DNA from: an uncultured Pseudohongiella sp.
Lineage (GTDB): Bacteria; Pseudomonadota; Gammaproteobacteria; Pseudomonadales; Pseudohongiellaceae
Direction: 5' to 3'
Length of the DNA stretch: 64,000 nucleotides
NCBI GenBank assembly: GCA_951812715.1
Contig: OX638323.1
Span: 3,080,577-3,144,576 of the forward strand
This document shows positions 36,374-46,480 of the stretch, piece by piece; position 1 is the first letter of the stretch, and each line of letters begins with the position of its first letter. The notes under the pieces were generated by a model. That model searched no databases. It saw only the letters and a list, made by a program, of their open reading frames with translations, and had not been told where the DNA came from. A program made the position numbers and the translations under genes.

Positions 36374-37900
36374 ATGAAAAAGAACATGTTGTTCGTTCCG
36401 TTTTTCGTCCTGATCCACGGTATGGCGCTTGCCGCGGATGAGACAACTCCACCGGCGGATCATGAAAATGACAATCAACTCCAGGCGGAGTCGGTATCGT
36501 CCCGGCATAGCGTGGAGATCGACGGGCGGACCATCGACTATACCGCCACCGCGGGACTTGACGTCATTCGCGATGATGACGGCGCCGGCATCGGCTTGTT
36601 TGGTTATACCGCCTATGTGCAAGACGGCGATGACCTCACAGACCGTCCGATTCTGTTCGCCTATAACGGCGGCCCCGGCTCCGCATCGATCTGGCTGCAT
36701 ATGGGAGTGCTCGGTCCGCGGCGAATTCCGGTGGTTGACCTGGAAGTCACGGGTCCGCCGCCGTATGGGGCCGTAAACAACGAATTCAGTATCCTTGATG
36801 TCGCCGACCTCGTCATGATGGATCCGGTGGGAACAGGTTATGCCACCATCGAAGGCGACGGGCGGCCCGAGGATTTCTGGGGAGTAGACGCCGATATCGC
36901 CGTCGCTTCGCAGTTCATCGTCAACTACATAACGCGGAACGCCAGGTGGAAATCGCCGAAATTCGTGCTGGGAGAAAGCTATGGCGGCATTCGAACCGGC
37001 GGGGTCGCGTACGAACTGCTAACCAGGTATGGCATGGGACTGAATGGCGTGATTCTGGTCTCCCCGTTCATGGACGCGGCGGCCGCGCGGGACCGGTTCG
37101 CCATCGACCTGCCGCACGCGCTCTATTTGCCGACCCTGGCGGCGACGGCCTGGTACCACCATGCCATCGAGGATCGACCGGACGATCTGGCGGCATTCAT
37201 CGCTGAAGTGGAAGCTTTCGCGATCAATGAATACGCGCCCGCGCTGATGCAAGGCGCCACATTGCCGGAGCCGGAAAGGAACTCACTGAAGACCAGGCTC
37301 TCGCGCTATACCGGCTTGAGTGAACAGTATTGGGAGAACTCCAACCTGCGTGTGCCCCACACGCGCTTTACCCAGGAATTATTGCGCGACGAAGATATAA
37401 CCGTCGGCAGGGTCGACTCCCGCTTCAAGGGTCGAAGTGTCGATCGGGTCGCCGAAAGCATGCGCTACGATCCCTTCGACGCCGCCGTGCGTCCCGCTTT
37501 CAAGGCTGGATTCATGCACTATTACGGCAACGATCTCGGTTTTAGCAAGGAACGCGATTACGCGGTCTCGGGCGGAATTTTCGAGAGTTGGGACTGGCTG
37601 CATACCATGCCGAACGGGCAGGAGACGCTGATTACCAATACCGCGGTCGATCTCGCCACAACAATGACGCTGTACCCGCCCATGCAAGTGCTGATCCAGC
37701 AAGGCTACTTCGACCTGGCGACGCCGCATTTCGTCCTTGAGTATGTTCTCAATCACATGGATCTCGATCAGGATCAGCGCGCTCGTATATCGGTGGAGAT
37801 GTACGAGGCGGGTCACATGATGTATGTCCATCCGCCGTCACTAATGAAATTCAAGCAGGATCTGGCTGACTTCATCAGCGCCGGCGACGGAACTGATTGA
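36374..37900 (+). CDS. S10 family serine carboxypeptidase, secreted
   Basis: A 508-residue protein. ATG 36374 starts a signal peptide (MLFVPFFVLIHGMALAA); the longer frame to 36314 lacks one. S10 motifs in order: FAYNGGPGSASIWLHMG (oxyanion region), MDPVGTGYA, nucleophile Ser in LGESYGGIRTGG, Asp in QGYFDLATPHF, and His in YEAGHMMYVHP. It removes C-terminal residues from peptides at acidic to neutral pH in the periplasm. Together with the S9 and DUF885 enzymes it forms a peptide-degrading set next to TonB receptors. Confidence 0.87.
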   Translation: MKKNMLFVPFFVLIHGMALAADETTPPADHENDNQLQAESVSSRHSVEIDGRTIDYTATAGLDVIRDDDGAGIGLFGYTAYVQDGDDLTDRPILFAYNGGPGSASIWLHMGVLGPRRIPVVDLEVTGPPPYGAVNNEFSILDVADLVMMDPVGTGYATIEGDGRPEDFWGVDADIAVASQFIVNYITRNARWKSPKFVLGESYGGIRTGGVAYELLTRYGMGLNGVILVSPFMDAAAARDRFAIDLPHALYLPTLAATAWYHHAIEDRPDDLAAFIAEVEAFAINEYAPALMQGATLPEPERNSLKTRLSRYTGLSEQYWENSNLRVPHTRFTQELLRDEDITVGRVDSRFKGRSVDRVAESMRYDPFDAAVRPAFKAGFMHYYGNDLGFSKERDYAVSGGIFESWDWLHTMPNGQETLITNTAVDLATTMTLYPPMQVLIQQGYFDLATPHFVLEYVLNHMDLDQDQRARISVEMYEAGHMMYVHPPSLMKFKQDLADFISAGDGTD

Positions 37901-37918
37901 CAGTGGGGGTTAGCCGGA

Positions 37919-39025
37919 TTACGCCCGGTATTCCGCCACCGGTTCGCCAAGCACGTCGAAATCAGGTTCGATGCCAAGTCCCGGCGAGGCGCCGGCGGCC
38001 AGGCAACCGTTATCGCGAATCGGCGCGCCGGTGGCATTGCGGACTGTCACATAACTATTGAAATCCGTCGCCGAGAAGCGGCAGCGCGCCGGAGTCGAAT
38101 GCGCGAGATGCGCGATGGCGGCGGTAATGATGTCGCCGCCCCAGCTATCTTCGATGGTCATGGGGATGTCGAGCGAAACACACAGATCGCGGATCAGGCG
38201 CGCTTTGCTGATTCCGCCGACTCTGGAAATCTTCAGGTTGATCGCGTCCATCGCCCCGTCGGAGCAGGCGCGCAGTAGCGCCTGGACGCCATCGATGTTC
38301 TCATCGAGTATGAACGGTAGCGCGGTGCGGCGGCGGATTGACAGGCAATGCTCGTAGGAGCGGCAAGGTTGCTCGAGATATACATCCACATCCGCGATGG
38401 CCTTCGCCACATACGCTGCATCGTCAACCCGCCAGCCGGTGTTGGCGTCGGCGATCAGCGTTTCGCCTGACCGCAGTACCTCGGCCACCGCCCGGATCCG
38501 GCGGATATCCTCGGCCGGGTCGCCGCCGACCTTGAGTTGAAACTTGCGATAGCCCTGTTCGCGATATTGCGCGACGTTCGCCGCCATTTCATCGGCGGAC
38601 CGCTGACTGATCGCCCGATACAGCTCTACCGACTCCCCGTGTCTACCGCCAAGCAGATCACATAGCGGCCGGCCGCAGGATTTGCCGAGCAGGTCCCAGC
38701 AAGCCATGTCGATCGCCGACTTGACATAGGGATGCCCCAGCAGGGCGGCGTCCATGACCTCGTTCAGCGGCCCGATGCCGGTGGCCTCCCTGCCGATAAG
38801 GCACGGCGCGAGTTCGGCGATTCCGGCGCGGGCGCCGGCGGCGAAAGCCGGCAGGTAGAACGGACCCAGCGGGCACACCTCGCCGTAGCCCCGTATTCCA
38901 GTATCGCTGATGATCTCGACAACCGTACTTTCGAACACTTGCACATGGCGTCCGTCCGACCAGGTGTAACGACCTTCGGTCAGCGGCAGGTCAACCTGGT
39001 AAACCCTGATTGCCTGAATTTTCAT
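37919..39025 (-). CDS. Enolase-superfamily enzyme, probable cis-3-hydroxy-L-proline dehydratase
   Basis: A 368-residue protein of the muconate-lactonizing subgroup. Lys in FQLKVGG, metal ligands Asp in LIADANTGW, Glu in YLEQPC and Asp in ILDENIDG, and the second acid/base Lys in NLKISRVGG. The opening [20 protein letters not shown] and the segment [10 protein letters not shown] with [10 protein letters not shown] match what I remember of characterised cis-3-hydroxyproline dehydratases. It would form 1-pyrroline-2-carboxylate from cis-3-hydroxy-L-proline. It is the last gene of the minus-strand catabolic operon. A hydroxyproline-betaine epimerase is the main alternative. Confidence 0.75.
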   Translation of the reverse strand: MKIQAIRVYQVDLPLTEGRYTWSDGRHVQVFESTVVEIISDTGIRGYGEVCPLGPFYLPAFAAGARAGIAELAPCLIGREATGIGPLNEVMDAALLGHPYVKSAIDMACWDLLGKSCGRPLCDLLGGRHGESVELYRAISQRSADEMAANVAQYREQGYRKFQLKVGGDPAEDIRRIRAVAEVLRSGETLIADANTGWRVDDAAYVAKAIADVDVYLEQPCRSYEHCLSIRRRTALPFILDENIDGVQALLRACSDGAMDAINLKISRVGGISKARLIRDLCVSLDIPMTIEDSWGGDIITAAIAHLAHSTPARCRFSATDFNSYVTVRNATGAPIRDNGCLAAGASPGLGIEPDFDVLGEPVAEYRA

Positions 39026-39047
39026 TTGCGGTGGCGGCCCATGCCTG

Positions 39048-40436
39048 CTACCCCAGGATGCCGCCGATGAAGATCACCGCGACAGCGACTGGCACGACAT
39101 AGCGAATCAGGATACGCCAGATCCGGTATGCGGGGCCGTCCGAGAGCCCCAGTTCCTCGCGGATGCCTTCGCGGTCGGCGATCCAGCCGATAAAGATCGA
39201 TATCAGGAAAGCGCCCGCTGGCAATAGCATATTGGACATGATGAAATCGAAGCTGTCGTAGATAGTCTTGCCCTCGAAGACACCGACGAATGAAAGCGGA
39301 TGGAATCCGGCCAGGAGATTGAACGAAAAGACCGAGCCCAGGCCAAGCGCCCACATTGCCGCGCCGGATATCGCCGCCGCCGTGGCATGGCTGACATCGA
39401 GCCTGTCCTCGGTCCAGGCGACGACGGGGGCAAAGTTGCCGATGCACGAAGTGATCGCGGCAGCGATCAACAGTAGAAAGAAGATACTGCCAAAGATCCT
39501 GCCGCCCGGGAGATCGCCAAAGGCGATGGGAAGCGTTTGGAAAACGAGCCCTTCGCCCGAATCCAGCGGCAAGCCATGGGCGAAAACGATCGGAAATATG
39601 GCAAAGCCAGCCATCAGGGCAACCAGGGTATCGGCGCCTACCACGATGACTGCATTCTGGGGGATCGATATCCGCTGGTCGAGATATGAACCGTAAGTGA
39701 TCATGACCGCCATGGCGATGCCGATGGAAAAGAACGCCTGACCCAGCGCCAAAAGCACGGTTCGGCCGGTCAGGCGGCTGAAGTCGGGCGTGAGCAGGAA
39801 CTCGACCGCGGCGCCGAGATCGCCGACCGTTGCCGCGTAGATGACCATGACGATCATGCAGCCGAACAACGCCGGCATAAGCACTTTCACGGCGCGTTCG
39901 ATGCCGGCGTTGAGTCCGAGCGAGTTGATATAGACAGTGAGGATGCAAACCACCGTGTGCCAGAACACCAGCCTCGACGGATTCGCCATCAGTTCCGCGA
40001 ACATGGTCCTCGATTCCACTGCCGTAATCTGGTTGAAATCGCCGGCTACCCCGCGCACGAAATAGTCCATGGTCCAGCCGGCAACGGTGGTGTAAAAGAG
40101 CATCAGCATGAAAACCGCGAGCACGGCTATTCCTCCGACTCTTCCCCAGTTCGCGCTGGCGCCGGCCTGAACCGCCACGTCGGCTACGCTGCCGGAGGCG
40201 GAAGCGGTAACGCGTCCCCGCCGGCCGATCGCCCACTCAGACATGACCAGCGGCACGCCGATGCCGAAGGCGAACAGAAGATAGATCAGCACGAAAGCGG
40301 AGCCGCCGTTCTCGCCCACTACATAGGGGAAGCGCCAGATGTTGCCGAGGCCGACCGCGAATCCGACCGAAGCCATCAGAAAGGTGAACCGGGAAGACCA
40401 GTTCTCCGGCGCTGTTTGCGTGTTCGATACCGTCAT
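39048..40436 (-). CDS. Sodium-dependent amino acid transporter (SNF/NSS family)
   Basis: A 462-residue protein. ATG 40436 is preceded by AAGGAT; the longer frame overlaps the upstream gene. About 11-12 transmembrane helices, with the helix 1 signature [24 protein letters not shown] typical of LeuT/MhsT-like symporters. Helix 6 region [20 protein letters not shown]. It imports amino acids with sodium. Placed between the amidohydrolase (23 bp upstream) and the hydroxyproline dehydratase, it probably imports hydroxyproline or the product of periplasmic hydrolysis (inference). Sodium coupling fits a marine setting. Confidence 0.85.
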   Translation of the reverse strand: MTVSNTQTAPENWSSRFTFLMASVGFAVGLGNIWRFPYVVGENGGSAFVLIYLLFAFGIGVPLVMSEWAIGRRGRVTASASGSVADVAVQAGASANWGRVGGIAVLAVFMLMLFYTTVAGWTMDYFVRGVAGDFNQITAVESRTMFAELMANPSRLVFWHTVVCILTVYINSLGLNAGIERAVKVLMPALFGCMIVMVIYAATVGDLGAAVEFLLTPDFSRLTGRTVLLALGQAFFSIGIAMAVMITYGSYLDQRISIPQNAVIVVGADTLVALMAGFAIFPIVFAHGLPLDSGEGLVFQTLPIAFGDLPGGRIFGSIFFLLLIAAAITSCIGNFAPVVAWTEDRLDVSHATAAAISGAAMWALGLGSVFSFNLLAGFHPLSFVGVFEGKTIYDSFDFIMSNMLLPAGAFLISIFIGWIADREGIREELGLSDGPAYRIWRILIRYVVPVAVAVIFIGGILG

Positions 40437-40459
40437 TTTTCGATCCTTAAGTCGATCCG

Positions 40460-42313
40460 TTATCTGACTTTGGAGGCTTTGAACGAACGCCCGGTTCCGA
40501 CAATCCGCACCCGCGTTCCGCCCAGGAATGTTTTTTCGACCGTCGCCGTCATTGCGGAACGATCCTCCGGCAACACGACACGAGTGTTGTCCGAGTCCAG
40601 TTGGCGCCACACTTCGCCGCCGGCGAGCGTAACCACAAGCTTGCCGAATACGGTCCGACGCACATTCGTTATCGCGACCGCGCCGTCCGGCTCGGGCCGG
40701 CGCATCAGTTCGGAATCGCGGTTCGGTTCGCGCGTTGTCGGGGCGGCCGCTGCCGCGGCGTCGGGGTTCGCATTCTTCGTGGCCTTGCCATCGGCGGGCG
40801 TGGCAACGCCGGGCTGGAACAGCGCCGGCTCATCGGTCGAGAATAGCCTTGCCTCCGGCAGCGCGTTGAGGTCGATGACGATGCCTCGGGCTATAACCAT
40901 CGACAACTCGCGAATGTTCGAAATGTTGTCGAGCGGGTTCGACTCCAGCAGGAGCAGGTCCGCCGCCTTGCCGGTTTCTATGGTGCCGATTCGATCCTCC
41001 ATGCCGGCCGCTAGCGCGCCGTTGCGCGTCGCGGCGACGATCGCTTCCATTTCGGTCATACCCAGTTCCACCAGGCCTTCGATCGCCAGAACGCTGCCGA
41101 TGCCTGCTTCCTGGTGCACCGGCTTCGGCTGCTTGCGGAACTCCGGCGCGCGGCCTTGATAGTTATCCGTTGCGATGGTCACCTGGCAACCGGCGCGAAT
41201 GAGGCGCTCGGCATTGCGGCGTTCCGTTTCGTACCATGTCCCGAGCATCGCTTCGCGTTGCCGGCGCTCGGCTGAAGTCCTCGGTGGCGGTGCGTCGCGC
41301 AAAGCTTGTTCCGCCCTGGCGCGCGATAGCAGATGATTCCGCCAGACATCGCCCGTGAGCGTGTTTGATCGCATGGCGCAAAGGACGCCTCGGTCAATGA
41401 TCATGCGCAGCAAATCTTCCGGATAGTCGCGGCTCAGGATTTCCGGGTGCTGGATCAGGTCGACGCCGGCTGCGACGGAGATTCTCAACGCCTCGGCGCT
41501 GGTTGAATGCGTTTCCGCGATGAGCCCGCGCTTGTGCGTCTCGTCGACTATGAGCCGCTGGATCCTGGGCGCGAAGCCGATCAACGATGGATACCGAAAA
41601 TGGCTGGTGCCGCCGAACTTGATAAAATTCGGCCCCTTGTCGAGATAGGCGTTGATCGCCTCGCGCACTTCCTCGGGCCCCATGTCGAGCAACTCCTCGC
41701 CGACACCCTGGGCGATCGAGTCGTTCCACATTGCCTGGAACAGGGTCAGTTCGGATTCCTGCATCAGGGAGAACGTTATCGAAAACGGGCCGCCCCAGCC
41801 GATGATGTTGCCGGCAACCAGCGCACGAGCGCCAATGGCTTCGCCGCGCTCGATCCGATCCCGCACCTCCATGAGCGGCAGCAGCGAACCGTAACTGTCG
41901 CGAACCGTCGTCACTCCATGCTTGAGCTGCCGCTGCAAGAATTCGAGGATGAGGTCGGCATTTCTTTCTCCGTATTTGACTACTGTCTCGCGACGCGTGG
42001 AATTGCCGTAGATCGACGCATGCACATTACTATCGATGAATCCCGGCAGCAGGTGCTTGCCGCCGCCGTCAATCCGCCGAGCGTCCGCGGGGACAGCGAC
42101 AGCATCGCTTTCGCCGACGGCGGATATCATGCCGTTTTCGAGCAGTACGGTCATGCCGGCAAGCGCTGGGCGGCCGGTGCCGTCGATCACCGTGACATCG
42201 ACAATCGCGATGGGCTGCTGCGCCGACGCGACGCCGACAGCGCCCGACGCCGCAAACGCGATAATCGCGTTTACGATGATTGCCCGGAGGCTGGCGCCGC
42301 GGCGGTGTTGCAT
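40460..42313 (-). CDS. Secreted amidohydrolase with altered HxH and an extra C-terminal domain
   Basis: A 617-residue protein. Signal peptide AIIAFAASGAVGVASAQ. The core matches the imidazolonepropionase-like amidohydrolases, but the first metal motif reads GFIDSNVHAS, so HxH is NxH. Other ligands remain: His in IAETHSTSAEA, His in LIQHPEIL, Asp in TIATDNYQG. After GKAADLLLLESNPL comes a low-complexity linker and a 70-residue domain (TNVRRTVFGKLVVTLAGGEVW, then TRVRIVGTGRSF) that I otherwise associate with small stand-alone periplasmic proteins. The start overlaps the aldehyde dehydrogenase stop by 1 nt (TGATG). Confidence 0.8.
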   Translation of the reverse strand: MQHRRGASLRAIIVNAIIAFAASGAVGVASAQQPIAIVDVTVIDGTGRPALAGMTVLLENGMISAVGESDAVAVPADARRIDGGGKHLLPGFIDSNVHASIYGNSTRRETVVKYGERNADLILEFLQRQLKHGVTTVRDSYGSLLPLMEVRDRIERGEAIGARALVAGNIIGWGGPFSITFSLMQESELTLFQAMWNDSIAQGVGEELLDMGPEEVREAINAYLDKGPNFIKFGGTSHFRYPSLIGFAPRIQRLIVDETHKRGLIAETHSTSAEALRISVAAGVDLIQHPEILSRDYPEDLLRMIIDRGVLCAMRSNTLTGDVWRNHLLSRARAEQALRDAPPPRTSAERRQREAMLGTWYETERRNAERLIRAGCQVTIATDNYQGRAPEFRKQPKPVHQEAGIGSVLAIEGLVELGMTEMEAIVAATRNGALAAGMEDRIGTIETGKAADLLLLESNPLDNISNIRELSMVIARGIVIDLNALPEARLFSTDEPALFQPGVATPADGKATKNANPDAAAAAAPTTREPNRDSELMRRPEPDGAVAITNVRRTVFGKLVVTLAGGEVWRQLDSDNTRVVLPEDRSAMTATVEKTFLGGTRVRIVGTGRSFKASKVR

Positions 42314-43860
42314 CAGGCCGGACTATCCTTTTCGTCCGCGATGGCGTCATCGATTGGACCGTCGCCAATATCGAACCAGATGGTTTTGGTTTCGCAATAC
42401 TGGTCGTGAGCCAGCAGCGAATTGTCCCGCCCGCCGAAGCCGGATAACTTGTACCCGCCGAAGGGCGTCGCGGCATCGCCCTCGGAGTAGCAGTTGACCG
42501 AAACCGTGCCGGCCTGCAACGCCCGGGCGAAGTGGTGCGCCGTCGTTACGTTGGAGGTGAAAAGCGAAGCCTGCAGGCCGTAGCAAGTATCGTTAGCCAC
42601 GGCGAGCGCCTGATTATCGGAGTTGACCTCGATAATTGCGAATACCGGCCCGAAAATCTCTTCCTTCGCGATCTTCATATCCGGCCTTACGCAGTCAAAC
42701 AAGGTAGGCTCGATGAACAGGCCGCCGTCTGCCTCGATCGCGGATCCGCCCTCGATAATCTGCGCTCCTTCATTTTTGCCCGCATCGATATAGGCCAGGA
42801 TTTTGTCGTAATGCTCATCGCTGATGATCGCGCCCAGGCGATTTGCCGGATCCAGGGGGTCGCCGGTTCTCCATGAGCGCATTTGCTCGCGAATCCTGCC
42901 GACGAGGCCGTCCTTGACGTCCTTGTGCACAATCACTCGCGAGTTGGCGGTGCAGTTCTGGCCCATGTTCCATAGGGCAGCGTAGGCGATTTGCCGGGCG
43001 GCATGATCCAGATTCGCCGCATCGGACAACACGACGGCCGGATTCTTGCCGCCGCACTCCAGCACTATGCGTTTGAGATTGCTTTGCGCCGAATATTCGA
43101 GGAACCGCCGGCCGACATCGGTCGAACCGGTGAACGAAACGACCTGTATGCCGTGGTGTCTGCCGATCGGCTCGCCGACATCTGGGCCTTCGCCAGGCAA
43201 AACGTTCAAAACACCGTTCGGCAGGCCTGCTTCGGTGGCGAGCTCGGCGATGCGCAGGGCGGTCATGCTCGTCTGTTCCGCCGGCTTGACGATCACCGAA
43301 TTGCCCGCGGAAAGGGCCGGGCCGATCTTCCAGGCAAGCATCATCAACGGGAAATTCCACGGCAGCACGCAGCCCACGACGCCGGCGGGTTCGCGAACCA
43401 CGAGTCCCAGCGCATCATCGCCGGAAGGCGAAACCTGACCGTAGAGCTTATCGGTCGCCTCCGCGTGCCATTTGAGGCAGTGCAAGGTTTCCGGGACATC
43501 GGTTTCAGCGCACTCACGGATTGGTTTGCCCGACTCAAGACTTTCCAGCACGGCGAGTTCGTGGCGATGGCGCTTGATGAGCTTGGTGAGACGGATCATC
43601 ACCTCCTTGCGATCGCTCGGATGCATGCGCGACCAATCGCCGCGGTCGAACGCCTCGCGCGCCTTGACGACAGCGAAATCGACATCCTCCGAGCCACATG
43701 CGGCAACTTTGCCAAGTACCGAGCCGGTAGCCGGATTGATCGAGTCCATGGTCTGGCCCGACTTCGGGCGCATGAACTTGCCGTTAATGTAGGCATTCAC
43801 GGGCAGCGAAATGTCCGCGGCGATGGCGCGATATTCCTCGAATGTCAGGAGATCTGGCAT
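42313..43860 (-). CDS. Aldehyde dehydrogenase, probable 2-oxoglutarate semialdehyde dehydrogenase
   Basis: A 515-residue NAD(P)-dependent aldehyde dehydrogenase. Cofactor/anion motif VLPWNFPLMMLAWKIGPAL, VSFTGSTDVGRRF, catalytic Glu in RIVLECGGKNP and catalytic Cys in NMGQNCTANSR. By sequence it resembles the PuuC-type (gamma-glutamyl-aminobutyraldehyde) branch. It lies 3 bp after the DHDPS-family gene, so the likely job is oxidising 2-oxoglutarate semialdehyde to 2-oxoglutarate, the last step of 4-hydroxyproline catabolism (inference from context). Confidence 0.82.
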   Translation of the reverse strand: MPDLLTFEEYRAIAADISLPVNAYINGKFMRPKSGQTMDSINPATGSVLGKVAACGSEDVDFAVVKAREAFDRGDWSRMHPSDRKEVMIRLTKLIKRHRHELAVLESLESGKPIRECAETDVPETLHCLKWHAEATDKLYGQVSPSGDDALGLVVREPAGVVGCVLPWNFPLMMLAWKIGPALSAGNSVIVKPAEQTSMTALRIAELATEAGLPNGVLNVLPGEGPDVGEPIGRHHGIQVVSFTGSTDVGRRFLEYSAQSNLKRIVLECGGKNPAVVLSDAANLDHAARQIAYAALWNMGQNCTANSRVIVHKDVKDGLVGRIREQMRSWRTGDPLDPANRLGAIISDEHYDKILAYIDAGKNEGAQIIEGGSAIEADGGLFIEPTLFDCVRPDMKIAKEEIFGPVFAIIEVNSDNQALAVANDTCYGLQASLFTSNVTTAHHFARALQAGTVSVNCYSEGDAATPFGGYKLSGFGGRDNSLLAHDQYCETKTIWFDIGDGPIDDAIADEKDSPA

Positions 43861-43863
43861 GAC

Positions 43864-44772
43864 TTACTCCTTTTCTTCCAGTATTGCCTGAAGCGTGGTT
43901 TTCGCCGTCTCGACGATTTGGAACACCTCCCGGCGAAGTTCTTTCTTCATTGGCTGCATTGGCGGTCTGACCGGCCCGCCAGGACGGCCGCGCAACTCGC
44001 AGGCGTACTTGACGCTTTGCAGGAACTTGCCGCCCTTCTCCAGGCAGTTCATAAGCGGCAGCAAAGCGGACATTATCTTGCGGCCTGTTGCAAAATCTCC
44101 TTCGAGTACGCATATCTCGTAGAAGCGCACCGCCTCGCGGGGAAAGAAATTGGCGGCCACCGATACCCAACTGCGCGCGCCCCAGGCGAAGAATTCGAGC
44201 ACCTGATCTTCGGAACCGGCGCTGAGTTGGAGTTGGGGATATTCGCGGGCCAGCATATGTATGCGATCAATCTCGCCGCTCGATTCCTTGATTGCGTGAA
44301 AATTGCTGCTCTGGGCAATGCGCTCAAGGAAAGTTTCCTCCATGGATACTCCGGTTCGGCCGGGGTAGTTGTAAAGGATGATCGGCAGGTTGGCGATGCG
44401 ATCTATCTTCAGGCAATGCGCGATGAGTTCTTTCTGGCTCGGCAATGCATAAGGCGGCGCCGCCACCAGCAGCGCATTGACGCCCGCTTGCCGCGCCGCC
44501 GCCGTCAATGCATGGCAGCGATCAACCAGAAGGTCATTGACACCGGCGATCACGGGGATTCGGCCTGCCGCGCGGTCTACGGCAAACTTGAATTGTTCGA
44601 TTCGTTCCTGCTGCGTAAGGGAGAAGAATTCGCCCGTGGATCCGCCTACAATGATGCCGTGGACACCGTTGTCTGCCTGCCAATCGATGACATGCCCAAA
44701 CGTATCGAAGTCGATAGATAAATCTTCCTTGAACGGTGTAATTATTGGCGTGTAAATGCCCTCGAATCGCAT
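43864..44772 (-). CDS. DHDPS/NAL family lyase, probable 1-pyrroline-4-hydroxy-2-carboxylate deaminase
   Basis: A 302-residue TIM-barrel aldolase-type protein. GGSTGEFFSLTQQER at the N-terminus, catalytic Tyr in LYNYPGRTG and Schiff-base Lys in HAIKESSGE. Candidate reactions are dihydrodipicolinate synthesis, sialate lyase, or hydroxyproline-pathway deamination. A biosynthetic role is unlikely beside an aldehyde dehydrogenase and catabolic genes, so I favour deamination and decarboxylation to 2-oxoglutarate semialdehyde. It is the first gene of the operon, with a palindrome at 44886 upstream. Confidence 0.8.
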   Translation of the reverse strand: MRFEGIYTPIITPFKEDLSIDFDTFGHVIDWQADNGVHGIIVGGSTGEFFSLTQQERIEQFKFAVDRAAGRIPVIAGVNDLLVDRCHALTAAARQAGVNALLVAAPPYALPSQKELIAHCLKIDRIANLPIILYNYPGRTGVSMEETFLERIAQSSNFHAIKESSGEIDRIHMLAREYPQLQLSAGSEDQVLEFFAWGARSWVSVAANFFPREAVRFYEICVLEGDFATGRKIMSALLPLMNCLEKGGKFLQSVKYACELRGRPGGPVRPPMQPMKKELRREVFQIVETAKTTLQAILEEKE

Positions 44773-44885
44773 CTCATTTCCCCGGATCCGTTTACCTTCG
44801 AAGTCGACAGATCCCTGCTTTTATATCTAACATAATGATTTGGAAGGATTTTTCGAGTTAGCTGGTGACGGCTACTCACTCAAGA

Positions 44886-44903
44886 ATACATTATATAATA
44901 TAC
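44886..44903. promoter_or_regulatory. AT palindrome before the catabolic operon
   Basis: ATACATTATATAATATAC contains the perfect palindrome ATTATATAAT with near-symmetric flanks, 114 bp before the ATG at 44772. It resembles the sites at 16441, 17581, 20455 and 33164. Confidence 0.45.
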
Positions 44904-45019
44904 TATGTGCGTATGCTTCAAAGAGTCTTATCCGATGCGAAGCAATACGGAGGCGACAGGTCGGTCGCAACGCGAAACGGTCGTGAAACGGGTGTCCGAT
45001 GCATCGTTCGGGGAGGATT

Positions 45020-45115
45020 GTGGACGTCAACACGCGGCGGCTACGCATAATCGAGCAGCTTCGCGCTTTGGCGCAAGACAACGAGGCGGTAGATTTTCAA
45101 CCACAAAACCGCCAA
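45020..45115 (+). pseudogene. Transposase N-terminal fragment
   Basis: From a GTG preceded by GGAGGAT the frame reads VDVNTRRLRIIEQLRALA, then NEAVDF, resembling the start of an integrase-core transposase family. It loses similarity after about 32 codons. The rest of 44904-45375 has no supported gene. Confidence 0.4.
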
Positions 45116-45375
45116 TCCTCGCCCACAGGTCAAGGGCGCGAAAGGCGCGTCAAGGATCTGCCGCGTCTTTATCCATGACCCGCCCGCCGCCAAAATGGAC
45201 AGGCAAGACAATCCGCGAACAGCAGCTTGATCCAGGCCAGACCCTATGCAGTCATAACCCGCGGCGCAGGAAAGACCTCCGGCGGTCATCCTCCTCATGC
45301 CACTTGAGTTCGCCATCTGTTTGATATTGGAAAACTCCGCGGTCCGTCCTCGCTCCAGACCTCGTTCCGACTAAA

Positions 45376-46467
45376 TCAGACGTTGAACCGGAAATAGATG
45401 ACATCGCCGTCCCTGACCTGATAATCCCTGCCTTCAAGCCGCCATTTGCCGGCTTCCCTGGCGCCGGCTTCGCCATTGTGCAATTCGAAATCATCGAAAG
45501 AAACCACTTCGGCGCGGATGAATCCGCGCTCGAAATCGGTATGAATCACGCCCGCTGCGGCCGAGGCGGACGTATCGCGGCGCACGGTCCAGGCGCGCGC
45601 TTCCTTCGGGCCGGCGGTAAAGAAGGTTTGCAGGCCCAGCAGGCGGTAGGCGGCGCGAATAACCCTGTCGAGGCCGGGCTCGTCCATGCCGAGATCCTGC
45701 AGGAAATCGAGTTTTTCCCCGTCGGCCAGTTCGGCGATCTCGGCTTCGAGCTTGTTGCAGATCACGACGATTTCGGCGCCCTCGGATTCGGCTATAGCGC
45801 GTACCGCGGCTACATGCGGATTGCCGTCAAAGCCGTCTTCGTCGACATTGGCGATATACAGTACTGGTTTGGCGGTGAGCAGGTGCAAGTCGCGCAGGTT
45901 CTCACGTTCTTCGCGATAGAGATTGATGGCCCGGACCGGCTGCATTGCATCCAGGCCCGCCTGAACTTTTTCCAGCAGAGCCGCTTGCCGCTGGGCGTCC
46001 TTGTCGCCGCTCCTGGCGACGCGGATCACCTTGTCGAGGTTGCGGTTAACCGTTTCCAGATCCGCCAATGCAAGTTCGGTGTTGATGGTTTCGATATCCC
46101 CGGCGGGCTGGATCCGTTCGGAGACATGGGTGACGTTGCTGTCCTCGAAACAGCGCACGACGTGGGCGATGGCGTCGGTCTCGCGGATGTTGGCCAGAAA
46201 CTGGTTGCCGAGACCCTCGCCCCGGGAGGCGCCGGCGACCAGACCGGCGATATCGGTGAACTCTACCGTAGTTGGAATCACCTTTGCCGGCCGCGCGATT
46301 TCCGCGATGCGGTCGAGTCTGGCGTCCGGCACGAGCACGACGCCGGAGTTGGGCTCGATGGTGCAGAACGGATAGTTCTCCGCGGCGATTCCCGCATTGG
46401 TCAAGGCGTTGAACAAGGTGGACTTGCCGACATTGGGCAGTCCGACGATGCCGCAGGTTACCGCCAT
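45376..46467 (-). CDS. ychF: Ribosome-binding GTPase/ATPase YchF
   Basis: A 363-residue Obg-like P-loop NTPase. G1 motif [14 protein letters not shown], switch region [20 protein letters not shown], central coiled coil, and C-terminal TGS-like domain with [29 protein letters not shown]. It binds ribosomes and hydrolyses ATP, with roles in stress and translation control. Last gene of the conserved prs-rplY-pth-ychF order, 13 bp after pth. Confidence 0.95.
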   Translation of the reverse strand: MAVTCGIVGLPNVGKSTLFNALTNAGIAAENYPFCTIEPNSGVVLVPDARLDRIAEIARPAKVIPTTVEFTDIAGLVAGASRGEGLGNQFLANIRETDAIAHVVRCFEDSNVTHVSERIQPAGDIETINTELALADLETVNRNLDKVIRVARSGDKDAQRQAALLEKVQAGLDAMQPVRAINLYREERENLRDLHLLTAKPVLYIANVDEDGFDGNPHVAAVRAIAESEGAEIVVICNKLEAEIAELADGEKLDFLQDLGMDEPGLDRVIRAAYRLLGLQTFFTAGPKEARAWTVRRDTSASAAAGVIHTDFERGFIRAEVVSFDDFELHNGEAGAREAGKWRLEGRDYQVRDGDVIYFRFNV

Positions 46468-46480
46468 TGCTGCTCGGTCC

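Noticed and set aside
42991..44721. 576-codon plus-strand frame
   Set aside because: Antisense to the aldehyde dehydrogenase and DHDPS-family genes, which carry full catalytic motifs.
43864..44772. Dihydrodipicolinate synthase (dapA) for lysine synthesis
   Set aside because: Family motifs fit, but the gene sits in a catabolic operon with an aldehyde dehydrogenase and no biosynthetic neighbours, so a catabolic lyase is preferred.
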